This document shows, piece after piece, positions 34,542 through 43,454 of a stretch of 64,000 nucleotides of DNA; the first letter of the stretch is position 1; each line of letters begins with the position of its first letter. Both the position numbers and the translations under genes were made by a program. The stretch covers positions 4,712,001-4,776,000 of the forward strand of contig NZ_CP063196.1 in NCBI RefSeq assembly GCF_003574835.2, written 5' to 3'. The stretch comes from Thermobifida halotolerans (GTDB lineage Bacteria > Actinomycetota > Actinomycetes > Streptosporangiales > Streptosporangiaceae). Under the pieces are notes generated by a model. It saw only the letters and a program-made list of their open reading frames with translations. It made no database searches and had not been told where the DNA came from.

Positions 34542-34673
34542 AGTTGTTCATGCGAGGGCGGAGAGTAACCAGTCAGAAGCAAACCGAAATCTGGCATTTT
34601 TTCGTGATCTGGGACACAATTCCTCTGCTGGAATGGGAAAGTCGGGGGGCTTCTTACCGGGAGAAGAACGCAT

Positions 34674-36686
34674 ATGAGCGCGCCGACAGGCCCTACCGAC
34701 CGTGGATTTCTCCCCGCGCTGACGATCGGGGGCGGACTCTGGCTCCTCCTCGACGTACTCCGGGTGTGGCTTCCGTCGCTGATCACGGTCTTCGGTCAGG
34801 CCGGGACGACGCCGCCGCAGGCCGTCGGACTCTTCGCGCTCGGCTGGTTCCTGGCGCCCCTGCCCGTCCTGTTCCTGCGCTCCCTGCTCGCGGGCGGCGC
34901 GGCCGAGGACACGGAGGACCGGATTCCCCGCCTGCCGCTGGACGTGTGGTTCGCGATCGCGCTGGGCGGAGTGCGTCTGCTGCTCCAGGCCGCCGGCGGG
35001 GAGCAACTCCAGTTGTACGCGGCCTCCGCCGGGGTCCTCATCGGACTCGCCTGGCTGGCCACGGTCGCGGCACGGGCCCGGCGCTCCCTGCTGCGCGGAT
35101 TCGCGCTCGGCCTCGCCCTGTCCACGCTCACCCACGCGGCACTCGGCACCTACGCGGCGGTGTGGCGGCCGGGGATGCTCGGCTGGGGGATCGTGGGCGC
35201 CCAGGTCGCCCTGTTCTGGTGGACGCTGACCAGGACACCGCGCCTCACCCGGCGGGACTTCGACGGGCAGGCCGCCGACCCGGTGCTGTGCTTCCTGTTG
35301 CTCCCCGCACTGCTGATCGCCGGCGTGCTCACGGCCTCGCCCGCGCGCGCCGAGGCCGCCGTCGGCTGGCCCGACGGCTGGGCCGCGGTGGTCGTCGCGG
35401 TGGCGGTCGCGATGGGATACGTCCTCTCGGGCGCGTCCGCGACCCCCGGACGCACGCCGATCGTTCCCGGAACGGCACTGGTCGCCGCGGTCGCGGTGGC
35501 CGCCTTCGGCACCGTCGAGGACGGAGGCGTTCCCGGACTGCCGCCCTTCTTCGCGGTCATCGCCCAGGCCGTGGGCGCACTGGCCCTCATCGCCTGCCTG
35601 GCCTGGGCCGACTGGCCCGGATCGCGGGGACGGGCGCCCCGGCCCGGCCGCGCCGGTCCGGCCGTGCTTCTCGGCGGCCTGGTGTTCCTGGGGGGCCTCT
35701 TCGGCTACTACGCGGGCTACGACCTGGGCTACCGCGCCGATGCCGTCCTGGTTGCCGTGGCGGTGCTGATCACCGCGACGGCGGCCGTGCACGGCCGCCG
35801 CAAGGACCGCGACTCGGGCAGCCGGGTGCGTCACCCGGCCGTCCACCGCTGGCCGGGCGCGGTGGTCGCGGCCGCCGGGACGGCGGCCGCCGTGTTCCTC
35901 CTGCCGTTCGTGACGGTGCCCGCGGCCGCCACGCCGTTCCCCGCCGCGGCCGCGGGAGGCGCCGACGAGGAACTGCGGGTGGTGGCCTACAACCTGCGGA
36001 TGGGCTACGACACGGCCGGCACCTACGACATCGAGGGAGTGGCCACGGCGATCCAGCGGGTCGACCCCGACGTGGTGCTGCTGAGCGAGGTGGACCGCGG
36101 GTGGTTCCTCAACGGAGGACAGGACGTGCTGGGCGTGCTGTCCGACGCGCTCGACATGGAGGCCGTGTTCGCGCCCGCCGCCGACCAGGTCTGGGGGGAC
36201 GCCGTGCTGACCCGGCTGCCGATCGTGGAGACCGTCGGCCACCGGTTGCGCTCCTACGGCGCCCCGATCGGCGCGCAGGCGCTGTCCGTGGTGGTCGAGC
36301 ACGAGGACACCGAGATCGAGGTGATCTCCACCCACCTGCAACCGCCCGCCGACAGGGAACCGACCATGCAGGCCGCGGACCTGGCCGACATCGTCATCGA
36401 GCGTGCCGGACTCGGGCGGCCGATCGTCGTGGGCGGCGACCTCAACTTCGCGCCGAACGGCGCCGCCTGGCGGGAGATGGAACGCGCCGGGCTCTACGAC
36501 GCGCTGTTCCGGATCCGTCCCGCCCCCACCTTCCCCGCGGACAGGCCGGAGCTGGAGATCGACCACATCCTCACCACCGAGGGGCTCGTCCGGGAACAGG
36601 CCGCCGCGCTTCCCGTGACGCACTCCGACCACCTTCCCGTCATGGCCGTGCTGCGGCTGGACCGGCCCACGGTGTACGGAACCTGA
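34674..36686 (+). CDS. Multi-spanning membrane protein with C-terminal endonuclease/exonuclease/phosphatase domain
   Basis: 670 residues. About eleven hydrophobic helices over residues 15-430, then an extracytoplasmic EEP domain: VVAYNLRMG, LLSEVDRGW, ISTHLQP, VGGDLNFAPN and THSDHLPVMAVL. Metal Glu, His and Asp residues are in place. Similar fusions in actinobacteria are of unknown substrate; the architecture suggests a lipid- or glycolipid-directed phosphodiesterase, which is inference. GGGAGAAG precedes the ATG. Confidence 0.8.
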   Translation: MSAPTGPTDRGFLPALTIGGGLWLLLDVLRVWLPSLITVFGQAGTTPPQAVGLFALGWFLAPLPVLFLRSLLAGGAAEDTEDRIPRLPLDVWFAIALGGVRLLLQAAGGEQLQLYAASAGVLIGLAWLATVAARARRSLLRGFALGLALSTLTHAALGTYAAVWRPGMLGWGIVGAQVALFWWTLTRTPRLTRRDFDGQAADPVLCFLLLPALLIAGVLTASPARAEAAVGWPDGWAAVVVAVAVAMGYVLSGASATPGRTPIVPGTALVAAVAVAAFGTVEDGGVPGLPPFFAVIAQAVGALALIACLAWADWPGSRGRAPRPGRAGPAVLLGGLVFLGGLFGYYAGYDLGYRADAVLVAVAVLITATAAVHGRRKDRDSGSRVRHPAVHRWPGAVVAAAGTAAAVFLLPFVTVPAAATPFPAAAAGGADEELRVVAYNLRMGYDTAGTYDIEGVATAIQRVDPDVVLLSEVDRGWFLNGGQDVLGVLSDALDMEAVFAPAADQVWGDAVLTRLPIVETVGHRLRSYGAPIGAQALSVVVEHEDTEIEVISTHLQPPADREPTMQAADLADIVIERAGLGRPIVVGGDLNFAPNGAAWREMERAGLYDALFRIRPAPTFPADRPELEIDHILTTEGLVREQAAALPVTHSDHLPVMAVLRLDRPTVYGT

Positions 36687-36736
36687 CCACCGTCGTCGGA
36701 GAGCCGGGTCGGTGCGAGCGGCGGCCGACGGTCCCA

Positions 36737-36749
36737 TAGCCTCGATATG
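36737..36749 (+). promoter_or_regulatory. -10 box of the first SURF1 gene, leaderless
   Basis: CATAGCCT with TAGCCT exactly 6 nt before the GTG start (36749). The second SURF1 gene has the same CATAGCCT-N6-GTG. No clear -35. Confidence 0.55.
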
Positions 36750-37552
36750 TGCTTCGTGTCCTGACCTCACCTCGGATGTTGGCGTTCCACGCACTGCTGC
36801 TCGTGGTGGTGCCCTCGTTCATCGCCCTGGGCCTCTGGCAGTACGAGCGGGCGCAGGCCAAGGCCGCCGTGGTCGAGTTGCAGGAGACCAATCTCGCCGG
36901 CGACCCGGTTCCTCTCGACGAGCTGACCGCGGTCGGCGAGGAGGTGACCCGGCAGGACCGCTGGCGGCAGGTCACCGTCACCGGAACCTACGACTCCGAC
37001 CGGGAACTCCTCGTGCGAAACCGGGGCGGCTCCGGCGGGGTCGGCATGCACGTCCTCACGCCGCTGGTGACCGAGGACGGCACGGCGGTACTGGTCAACC
37101 GGGGGTGGGTGCGGCAGCCGCCCACCGCGGCCGGGCAGCCCGAGGTGCCGCCCCCCGCCGAGGGGAGGGTCACGGTGACCGGGCGGCTGCAGATCTCGGA
37201 GACCCCCGAGAACACCGGGATCCGTCCCCGGGACGGACTGCCCGAGGGACAGATCATGATCATCGACGTGGCCGCCATCGCCGAGGAGCTGCCCTACGAC
37301 CTCTACGGCGGGTACGTGGAACTGGTCGAGGAGGCCCCGGAACCGGCGGCGGCGCCCGAGCCGGTCGAGGTGGCCGAGGTCAACACGGGAATGAACTTCT
37401 CCTACGCGGTCCAGTGGTGGGCCTTCACCGCCATCGCGATCGGCGGATGGGTCTTCCTGGTCCGCCGTGAGGTCCAGGAGGCGGAGACCGGGGACACGCC
37501 CCCGGCCCCGGAGAACTCCGACACCACGCCCAGCCCCACCCCCGGGGCCTGA
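36749..37552 (+). CDS. SURF1-family cytochrome oxidase biogenesis protein (copy 1)
   Basis: 267 residues. N-terminal membrane helix ending FIALGLWQYERAQAK, the hallmark WQYERA, then VTVTGTYDS, VLVNRGWV, and a C-terminal helix with YAVQWWAFTAIAI. SURF1 proteins help insert haem a into cytochrome c oxidase at the membrane. GTG start without SD; see the promoter entry. The C-terminus has an added Pro/Thr/Glu tail. A paralog is at 55076-55921. Confidence 0.9.
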   Translation: MLRVLTSPRMLAFHALLLVVVPSFIALGLWQYERAQAKAAVVELQETNLAGDPVPLDELTAVGEEVTRQDRWRQVTVTGTYDSDRELLVRNRGGSGGVGMHVLTPLVTEDGTAVLVNRGWVRQPPTAAGQPEVPPPAEGRVTVTGRLQISETPENTGIRPRDGLPEGQIMIIDVAAIAEELPYDLYGGYVELVEEAPEPAAAPEPVEVAEVNTGMNFSYAVQWWAFTAIAIGGWVFLVRREVQEAETGDTPPAPENSDTTPSPTPGA

Positions 37553-37765
37553 CTGAGGTGTGGGTGTTGGGTTCTGCGGTGGGCGCGGGTCTTCGCGGAG
37601 ACCCCCGGGGTGGGTGAGGCATTCCACCCCGGCCGTCCGGGGCGCCTCGACCGGTCACCGGCAGCCGGTGGTATCTCGTTTCCGGGGGTTTTGTGGAATG
37701 CCTCGGCCTTGCCGGGGTGCGGCGAAACCGCATCCGCCGCGAACCCGGCCATCACACCTCGGTGA
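37551..37765. repeat. Dispersed structured element, copies B and C in inverted orientation
   Basis: Copy B reads on the minus strand from about 37630 to 37551 and ends across the SURF1 stop. Copy C reads on the plus strand 37640-37765. Both contain GTGGAATGCCT, a central hairpin (B: GGGTCT/AGACCC; C: GGTGCGG/CCGCATC with a G-U pair) and an ending like GAACCC...CACACCTC. Together they make an imperfect palindrome of about 215 bp. Confidence 0.6.
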
Positions 37766-38253
37766 GCGCCGTCTCCGCGGCGGGACCTTCGTCCGGAACC
37801 GGACACGGACACAAAGGCCAGGCGAGAGGGCGCGGCACGGGACTTCGGCCGCGGTGCGGCGGAACTCCGCCATTCTCCGGACCCCGCCGAAACGGCCTGG
37901 TCAGAACGGACCGAAACGGTTCCGACCGTTGCGTGGACGGTGCCGCGCCGATGGACGGGCACAGACGTTGTCCCGTTCTCCCGGTGACCTTCCGCGCCGT
38001 CCGCACGTACCGGAGTCCCTGGAGGACGCCCGGGGCCGGGAGTTGACTGGGACCAGCACCACCGGCCCCCCACGAAAGAGTGTGTGAGATGTTGGAGAAC
38101 AGGGACACGGTCCGGACCGTCCCGCCCCCCGCCCGGGCCTGGTGCGGCGCCATCCGGCGCTGCGCTGACCCCGACCTCTCCGCCTCCTCGCCCCGGTGAG
38201 GAGGCGCGGCACGGCCCGGACACCGCGGGCGGGGCCGGTGCGAGGATGGGGGC
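37553..38253. other. Repeat-bearing region between SURF1 and the methyltransferase
   Basis: 701 bp. The first ~210 bp are repeat copies B and C. The rest is GC-rich with a possible 36-codon ORF (38089-38199) and, just before 38254, a leaderless promoter: GAGGAT (38242-38247), 6 nt, ATG. No other gene is visible. Confidence 0.5.
38089..38199 (+). CDS. Possible 36-residue peptide, unknown
   Basis: ATG 38089 with GAAAGAG about 9 nt upstream. The sequence begins MLENRDTVRTVPPPARAW and has two Cys. Almost every codon ends in G or C (34 of 35), stronger bias than the surrounding non-coding DNA, which argues for coding. It is soluble and basic. No family known; it ends 54 bp before the methyltransferase gene. 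Confidence 0.35.
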   Translation: MLENRDTVRTVPPPARAWCGAIRRCADPDLSASSPR

Positions 38254-39084
38254 ATGACCGATGACCTGAGGAGCGCGGCCGTGGAGCGGATCGCGCGCCG
38301 GAGGACCGACGAGGAGGAGAGCGCGCGGGCCAACCGGGTGTGGTGGGAGCGCGCGGCCGACGACTACCAGGCCGAGCACGGCGACTTCCTCGGCGACGCC
38401 GAGTTCGTGTGGGGCCCCGAGGGACTGACCGAGGGGGACGCGCGGCTGCTGGGCTCTCCGTCGGAACTGGCGGACCGCCGGGTTCTGGAGGTCGGCTGCG
38501 GTGCGGGACAGTGCGGCCGGTGGCTGCGCGCGCAGGGGGTGGCCGAGGTGGTCGGGATCGACGTGTCCGGACGCCAACTCCAGCACTCCCGCCGCATCGA
38601 CGAGGCCGTCGGGTGCGTGCTGCCCACCGTGCAGGCCGACGCCCAGCGACTGCCGTTCGCCGACGCCGCGTTCGACGTGGTCTGCTCGGCCTACGGCGCC
38701 TTCCCGTTCATCCCGGACGCCCACGCCGCGCTGGGAGAGGTCGCGCGGGTGCTGCGTCCGGGCGGACGGCTGGTGTTCTCGGTCAGCCATCCGGTCCGCT
38801 GGTGCTTCCCCGACGATCCGGGCGAGGCCGGGCTCCAGGCTCGCGACTCCTACTTCGACCGCCGTCCCTACGTTGAGGAGGACGGGCGGGGGCGTGCGCT
38901 GTACGTGGAGGCCCACCACACGGTCGGCGACTGGGTGCGCGCCATCACCGGCGCCGGACTCCTGCTGCGCGACCTCGTCGAACCCGAGTGGCCCGACGGC
39001 AACACCCGGACGTGGGGCGGCTGGAGTCCGCTGCGGGGCCGCATCCTGCCGGGCACCGCGATCTTCGTCGCCGACCGCCCGTAG
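38254..39084 (+). CDS. Class I SAM-dependent methyltransferase
   Basis: 276 residues. SAM motif I VLEVGCGAGQCGRWL at about 72-86, motif II region QADAQRLPFADAAFDVVCS, and post-motif VLRPGGRLVFSVSHP. The N-terminal 45 residues include RVWWERAADDYQAEHGDFLG, shared by a common actinobacterial methyltransferase group of unknown substrate. Leaderless start: GAGGAT-N6-ATG. Confidence 0.85.
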   Translation: MTDDLRSAAVERIARRRTDEEESARANRVWWERAADDYQAEHGDFLGDAEFVWGPEGLTEGDARLLGSPSELADRRVLEVGCGAGQCGRWLRAQGVAEVVGIDVSGRQLQHSRRIDEAVGCVLPTVQADAQRLPFADAAFDVVCSAYGAFPFIPDAHAALGEVARVLRPGGRLVFSVSHPVRWCFPDDPGEAGLQARDSYFDRRPYVEEDGRGRALYVEAHHTVGDWVRAITGAGLLLRDLVEPEWPDGNTRTWGGWSPLRGRILPGTAIFVADRP

Positions 39085-39249
39085 CGTGCCCGGCCGGCGA
39101 GGACGTCAGGTGTGGCGTCCGCACAGATGATCAATGGCCGTGTTCTCCGCCGACGCGCCGGATCCGGCGGCCTCCGAGGTGTCCCCGTCGAGCCTGTGGG
39201 TAGCGGCAGGCGGGTGACACGGTCGGGCTCCGGAGGAGGTGCGGTCGAC

Positions 39250-39504
39250 ATGGGCGGAGTGGAGTTCGGGCTGTTCCTGATGCTGCTGCTGGGCGTGGTC
39301 GTTCCGGTGGGGGTGATCATCATCGTCGTGGCGATCCTGTGGCGCTCGCAGCGGTCCGCCGAGCAGAGGGTGCGCTCGCCGGAGTACTGGGAGCAGCAGT
39401 GGGCCGAGAGCGACTCGCTCCTCCGCGACCTGGACCGGCGGTTGGCCGAGGGGGAGATCGACCGGAGTGAGTACGAGCGTCTCCGGGAGAGGTACCGGCA
39501 CTGA
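39250..39504 (+). CDS. Small membrane protein with SHOCT-like C-terminus
   Basis: 84 residues from ATG 39250 with GGAGGAGGT 9 nt upstream. One long hydrophobic helix (about 5-32) and a C-terminal helical hairpin ESDSLLRDLDRRLAEGEIDR then EYERLRERY, which is the SHOCT pattern (short C-terminal oligomerisation domain). Function unknown. Confidence 0.65.
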   Translation: MGGVEFGLFLMLLLGVVVPVGVIIIVVAILWRSQRSAEQRVRSPEYWEQQWAESDSLLRDLDRRLAEGEIDRSEYERLRERYRH

Positions 39505-39576
39505 GGGGTTCGGGACGGCCGTCGGGGCCGGTGGGCGTGGGCGCCGAGTGGGCGAAGGGACACGGAAGGAGAGGTC

Positions 39577-39816
39577 ATGGGAGTCATCCGCGCCGAGCAC
39601 GTGGAGGAGTTGCTGCGGTCGGCCGACGCCGAGGCGGTGCTCGTGGTCCGGGGCGGGGCGGCCGAGGTGGTGCCGCGCGCCCGGCTCGGGGACCCCGAGT
39701 ACCGGGGGGCGCTCCAGGTGGCGAGCCGCCGGGACCTGGAGGGGGAGGCCACGGCGGGAGACCCCGAGGCCCTGGCGCGCAACCTCGACGCGACGGTGGA
39801 GGGGATGGGCGGCTGA
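39577..39816 (+). CDS. Small hypothetical protein
   Basis: 79 residues, GGAAGGAG upstream of ATG 39577. Soluble and acidic; starts MGVIRAEHVEELLRSADAEA, ends in Gly. Located 72 bp after the SHOCT-like gene and probably in the same transcript. No recognised domain; codon bias matches coding DNA. Confidence 0.6.
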   Translation: MGVIRAEHVEELLRSADAEAVLVVRGGAAEVVPRARLGDPEYRGALQVASRRDLEGEATAGDPEALARNLDATVEGMGG

Positions 39817-39966
39817 CCCCGCGGCGGCCTCGGCGCGGCCCTGTCCGCCGCGGCTGGGGACCTCCGTCCCCGCGGCCGACGAAGTTGAGGTAAGGGCTTT
39901 CCTTCAATGCTGCAGGATGCCTGGGACAAAACCGCACGACGATCGGATGTCCGGGGTGACTGACCA

Positions 39967-40012
39967 TTGACACTCTGGACTTTCTGTGACTAGTGTCACG
40001 GCAAGCGCTTTC
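39967..40012 (+). promoter_or_regulatory. Pectate lyase promoter with two overlapping operators
   Basis: TTGACA (39967-39972), 18 nt, TAGTGT (39991-39996). The -10 is embedded in GTGAC-TAGT-GTCAC (39986-39999), and immediately after, over the predicted start point, lies GCAAGCGCTTTC (40001-40012), a LacI-family-like AAGCGCTT palindrome. This is the expected layout for sugar-responsive repression of a secreted polysaccharide lyase. Confidence 0.65.
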
Positions 40013-40089
40013 CAGAAATCTGGTCCCCCACATCCGCCGCCCGCTTCCCCACTCCGGCGTTCCCCGAGTCGGGCGGCAAGGAGAGTCCC

Positions 40090-41442
40090 ATGCGAAGAGC
40101 AGTCACCCTCGGCATCGCCCTCGCCCTGCCGCTCGCGTTGACCGCACAGGGCAGCGCGCTGGCTCGCCCCCACCACCATCACTCCGGCGTCTCGCACAAG
40201 GCCGAACGGGTCGCCCGCGAGGTGCTCGGCCCCAACGACGGCTGGGCCGCGCTCGGCACCGGCACCACCGGAGGCTCCGCCGCCGACGACGAACACGTCC
40301 ACGTCGTGGAGAACTACGCCGAACTGCGTGCGGCGCTGGACGGCGGACGCAACAACGACACCCCCAAGATCATCTTCCTGAAGGGGCGGATCGACGCCAA
40401 CACCGACGCGCAGGGCAACCGGCTCACCTGCGACGACTACGCCGACCCCGAATACGACCTCGACGCCTACCTGGCCGCCTACGACCCGGAGGTCTGGGGC
40501 TGGGACGAGGAGCCGTCCGGCCCCCTGGAGGAGGCCCGGGAACGCTCCTACCGGAACCAGCGCGACCAGATCGTCTTCGAGGTCGGCTCCAACACCACCC
40601 TCATCGGCCTCGGCGACGACGCCGCACTGGTCGGCGCGCAGATGATGGTGGAGAGCGTCGACAACGTCATCATCCGCAACATCTCCTTCGAGACCGCCCA
40701 GGACTGCTTCCCCCAGTGGGACCCCACGGACGGCTCCGCGGGCAACTGGAACTCCGAGTTCGACGGGGTGTCGGTGCGCCGCTCCACCCACGTGTGGATC
40801 GACCACAACGAGTTCAGCGACGGCGACGTGCTCGACAGCGAACTGCCCGAGTACCTCGGCCGCGAGTTCCAGGTCCACGACGGCCTGCTGGACATCACCC
40901 ACGGCTCCGACCTGGTCACCGTCTCCTACAACGTCCTGCGCGACCACGACAAGACGATGCTGATCGGCAGCACCGACTCGCCCACCCACGACGTCGGCAA
41001 ACTGCGGGTCACCCTGCACCACAACCGGTGGGAGAACGTGCTGCAGCGTGCTCCCCGGGTCCGCTACGGACAGGTGCACATCTACAACAACCACTACGTC
41101 ATCCCCGCCACGCAGGAGGGGGAGAAGACCTACCAGTACTCGTGGGGCGTGGGCGTGGAGTCCCAGATCCACGCGGAGAACAACTACTTCGACATCGCCC
41201 CGGGCACCGACCGCTCCCAGGTCGTCGCCCACTGGAAGGGCGTCCAGATGTACGAGTCGGGCAGCTACGCCAACGGCCGTTCCCGCCGGCACCGGATCAG
41301 CTTCCTGGAGCAGTACAACGCGGTCCACACTCCACTGATCGAGAACCGGGCGACCTGGGAGCCCGAACTCCACAACCGGATCCACCCGACCCAGGCGGTG
41401 CCCGCCAAGGTGCGGAAGGCCGGTGTCGGACGCGTTCTGTGA
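40090..41442 (+). CDS. Secreted pectate lyase, polysaccharide lyase family 1
   Basis: 450 residues. Signal peptide to about residue 25 (GSALA), then HHHH. Parallel beta-helix enzyme: NVIIRNISFE, the calcium/structural motif VWIDHNEFSDGD, DGLLDI, and catalytic-Arg motif LQRAPRVRYGQVHIYNN. It cleaves polygalacturonate by beta-elimination outside the cell. AAGGAG precedes the ATG. The regulated promoter upstream and the strong terminator downstream make it a single-gene unit. It marks a plant-biomass-degrading lifestyle. Confidence 0.92.
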   Translation: MRRAVTLGIALALPLALTAQGSALARPHHHHSGVSHKAERVAREVLGPNDGWAALGTGTTGGSAADDEHVHVVENYAELRAALDGGRNNDTPKIIFLKGRIDANTDAQGNRLTCDDYADPEYDLDAYLAAYDPEVWGWDEEPSGPLEEARERSYRNQRDQIVFEVGSNTTLIGLGDDAALVGAQMMVESVDNVIIRNISFETAQDCFPQWDPTDGSAGNWNSEFDGVSVRRSTHVWIDHNEFSDGDVLDSELPEYLGREFQVHDGLLDITHGSDLVTVSYNVLRDHDKTMLIGSTDSPTHDVGKLRVTLHHNRWENVLQRAPRVRYGQVHIYNNHYVIPATQEGEKTYQYSWGVGVESQIHAENNYFDIAPGTDRSQVVAHWKGVQMYESGSYANGRSRRHRISFLEQYNAVHTPLIENRATWEPELHNRIHPTQAVPAKVRKAGVGRVL

Positions 41443-41531
41443 CGGTGCGCCCCGCCGCCCAGGCGGTGCCGCACCACCGCGGCCTCGTCCCCGACCCCCT
41501 CCCTCTCCCCGAAGGGGAACGAAGCCCGGAA

Positions 41532-41565
41532 GGCGGCCCCGGCGTCCACGGACGCCGGGGCCGCC
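41532..41565. terminator. Bidirectional terminator between pectate lyase and methyltransferase
   Basis: A perfect 14-bp stem (41532-41545 with 41552-41565), loop CCACGG. It lies 7 bp before the end of the convergent methyltransferase gene. Confidence 0.8.
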
Positions 41566-41571
41566 GCCGTC

Positions 41572-42261
41572 TCAGGAGAGCGGCTTGCGCAGGTGGTAGA
41601 TCCAGGCGGGAGGGATGTTGCGGAACACGCGCTCCCGACCCACCCCGTACCGGTTCACCCACTCCTCCACCTCCCAGCCGGACCGGACCTGGCGCAGGTA
41701 GTCGTCGAGCGGCGCGATGACCGCCTTGACCTGCTTGGTGTACAGGTAGCCGAAGAAGGACAGGTGGCCGCCGGGGCGCAGCACGGTGAAGTAGTACTCC
41801 ATGATCGTGCGGACCTCGTCGGCGGTGAAGTTGGCGAACGGGAGGCCGGAGACGATGACGTCGAACCGGCGGTCCGTGCCCAGATCGGTGACCAGGGCCT
41901 GGTGCACGGTGACGCGGTCGGCGACCGCGAGGAACACCGGGTCGGTCTTGACCAGACCGTTCAGGTACTCCACGAACGTCGGGTTGGGTTCGACCATGTC
42001 GAACGTGTCGCCGCCGCGCATGCGCGAGGCGATGGCACGGGAGACGGGACCGGTTCCGGCGCCCGCCTCCAGGATGCTGAGAGGAGTTGACGGGTCGTCC
42101 CGTTCGGCGACGTAGCGAGTCAGCGCGTCGGCCAGCGCCGCTCCGCTGGGAATGACGGCGCCCGTGGCGCGGAAGGTCCGGACCGCCTGCTGGAAGAAGA
42201 TCCCCGCGTCGTGGAAGGGCTGGGACAGGCGGGAGACCTGGGGGTCATGGTTGGCTGCCAT
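41572..42261 (-). CDS. Class I SAM-dependent methyltransferase (PmtA-like)
   Basis: 229 residues. SAM motif ILEAGAGTGPVSRAIASRM, acidic loop MVEPNPTFVEYL, then VIVSGLPFANF and VLRPGGHLSFFGY. The GLPFANF segment and start with FFQQAVRTFRATGAV resemble rRNA-adenine-dimethylase-like phosphatidylethanolamine methyltransferases. The substrate is therefore possibly a lipid, but not proven. ATG 42261 follows TAGCGT by 6 nt on the minus strand, a leaderless start. Confidence 0.8.
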   Translation of the reverse strand: MAANHDPQVSRLSQPFHDAGIFFQQAVRTFRATGAVIPSGAALADALTRYVAERDDPSTPLSILEAGAGTGPVSRAIASRMRGGDTFDMVEPNPTFVEYLNGLVKTDPVFLAVADRVTVHQALVTDLGTDRRFDVIVSGLPFANFTADEVRTIMEYYFTVLRPGGHLSFFGYLYTKQVKAVIAPLDDYLRQVRSGWEVEEWVNRYGVGRERVFRNIPPAWIYHLRKPLS

Positions 42262-42297
42262 GGCTGAACGCTACTGCCCACGGGGCTAAGAAGGCAG

Positions 42298-43260
42298 TCA
42301 ACCGGACCGCCGTGTCGCGCCGATCGTGTCCCGCAGCACGGCCACGACGGGGATTTCGGCCTGGCGCCCCAGCGGAAGCAGCGAGCCCAGACCGAACATC
42401 CCGTGGAAGCCGCCGTTGACCCGGACGGTGGTGGCCGGAACCCCGGCGGCGGCCAGTGCCCGGGCGTAGGCCTCGGCCTCGTCCCGCAGTGGGTCGAAGT
42501 CGGCGGTGACCACCAGGGCGGGCGCGGCGCCGGACAGGTCGGCCGCGCGTATGGGCGAGGCGCGGAAGTCCCCGGCGTCGGCGGGATCGGCCAGGTACTG
42601 CTCGGCGAACCAGCGCATGCCCTCGGAGGTGAGGAAGTAGCCCTCGCCGTTGACGATCCGGGACGGGTACGGGGTGTCCTCGGTCACCGGGTATCCGGTG
42701 AGATCGGTCACCGGATAGATCAGGACCTGTGCGGCGAGCGCCGGTCCGCCGCCGCGGGCCAGCAGTGCCACCACCGCGGCGAGACCGCCGCCCGCGCTGT
42801 CGCCCACGACCGCCAGGCGGTCGGCGGCCACCCCCAGTTCCGCGGCGTGGTCGGCGACCCAGCGGGTGGCCGTGAAGGCGTCCTCGACGGCGGCGGGGAA
42901 ACGGTGCTCGGGAGCCAGGCGGTAGTCCACCGAGACCACGGCGGCCCCGCTCTCCGCGGCGATCAGCCGGGCCACGTGGTCGTGGGTGTCGAGATCGCCG
43001 ATGACGTAGCCGCCGCCGTGGAAGAACACCGCGCAGCCCGGAGCGGGACCGTCCGGCGCCGGATGGTAGAGCCGGACCGGAACGTCCCCGTCGGGAGAGG
43101 GAACGGCGAGATCACGTACCAGGGCGACGTCGGCGCCCACGATCCTGCGCTCCCTGCGGGACGAGCGCAGCAGTACGGCGTCCACCCCCACCGCGCCCGC
43201 CTGGGGCGAGGAGGCGACGAGTTCGTCGATGAATCTGCGGGTCTCCGGACTGAGCGACAT
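42298..43260 (-). CDS. Alpha/beta-hydrolase, hormone-sensitive-lipase (HSL) esterase family
   Basis: 320 residues from ATG 43260 (GGAAGG upstream). Oxyanion motif FFHGGGYVIGD, nucleophile Ser in VVGDSAGGGLA, Asp in VTADFDPLRDEAEAY and His in NGGFHGMFGL. All catalytic residues are intact, unlike the three other alpha/beta-hydrolase genes of this window that carry Gly. Likely a cytoplasmic carboxylesterase. Divergent from purQ. Confidence 0.9.
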   Translation of the reverse strand: MSLSPETRRFIDELVASSPQAGAVGVDAVLLRSSRRERRIVGADVALVRDLAVPSPDGDVPVRLYHPAPDGPAPGCAVFFHGGGYVIGDLDTHDHVARLIAAESGAAVVSVDYRLAPEHRFPAAVEDAFTATRWVADHAAELGVAADRLAVVGDSAGGGLAAVVALLARGGGPALAAQVLIYPVTDLTGYPVTEDTPYPSRIVNGEGYFLTSEGMRWFAEQYLADPADAGDFRASPIRAADLSGAAPALVVTADFDPLRDEAEAYARALAAAGVPATTVRVNGGFHGMFGLGSLLPLGRQAEIPVVAVLRDTIGATRRSG

Positions 43261-43454
43261 ACGGGACAGACCTTCCGTCGGGTGGACATCCAGACGATAA
43301 CCGCCCGGTTGCGGTTTCGGACGGTCCGGAACGCGCCGCGGGGAAGCACCACGACCGCCGCCCCGCACAGCGGGTAGTCTCGTAGGAGGTCGAGCTGTTC
43401 GGGACGAGACTCGGCCCAGCCTTACTCCCATCGACTTTTTCGGAGAGTGCCCAT

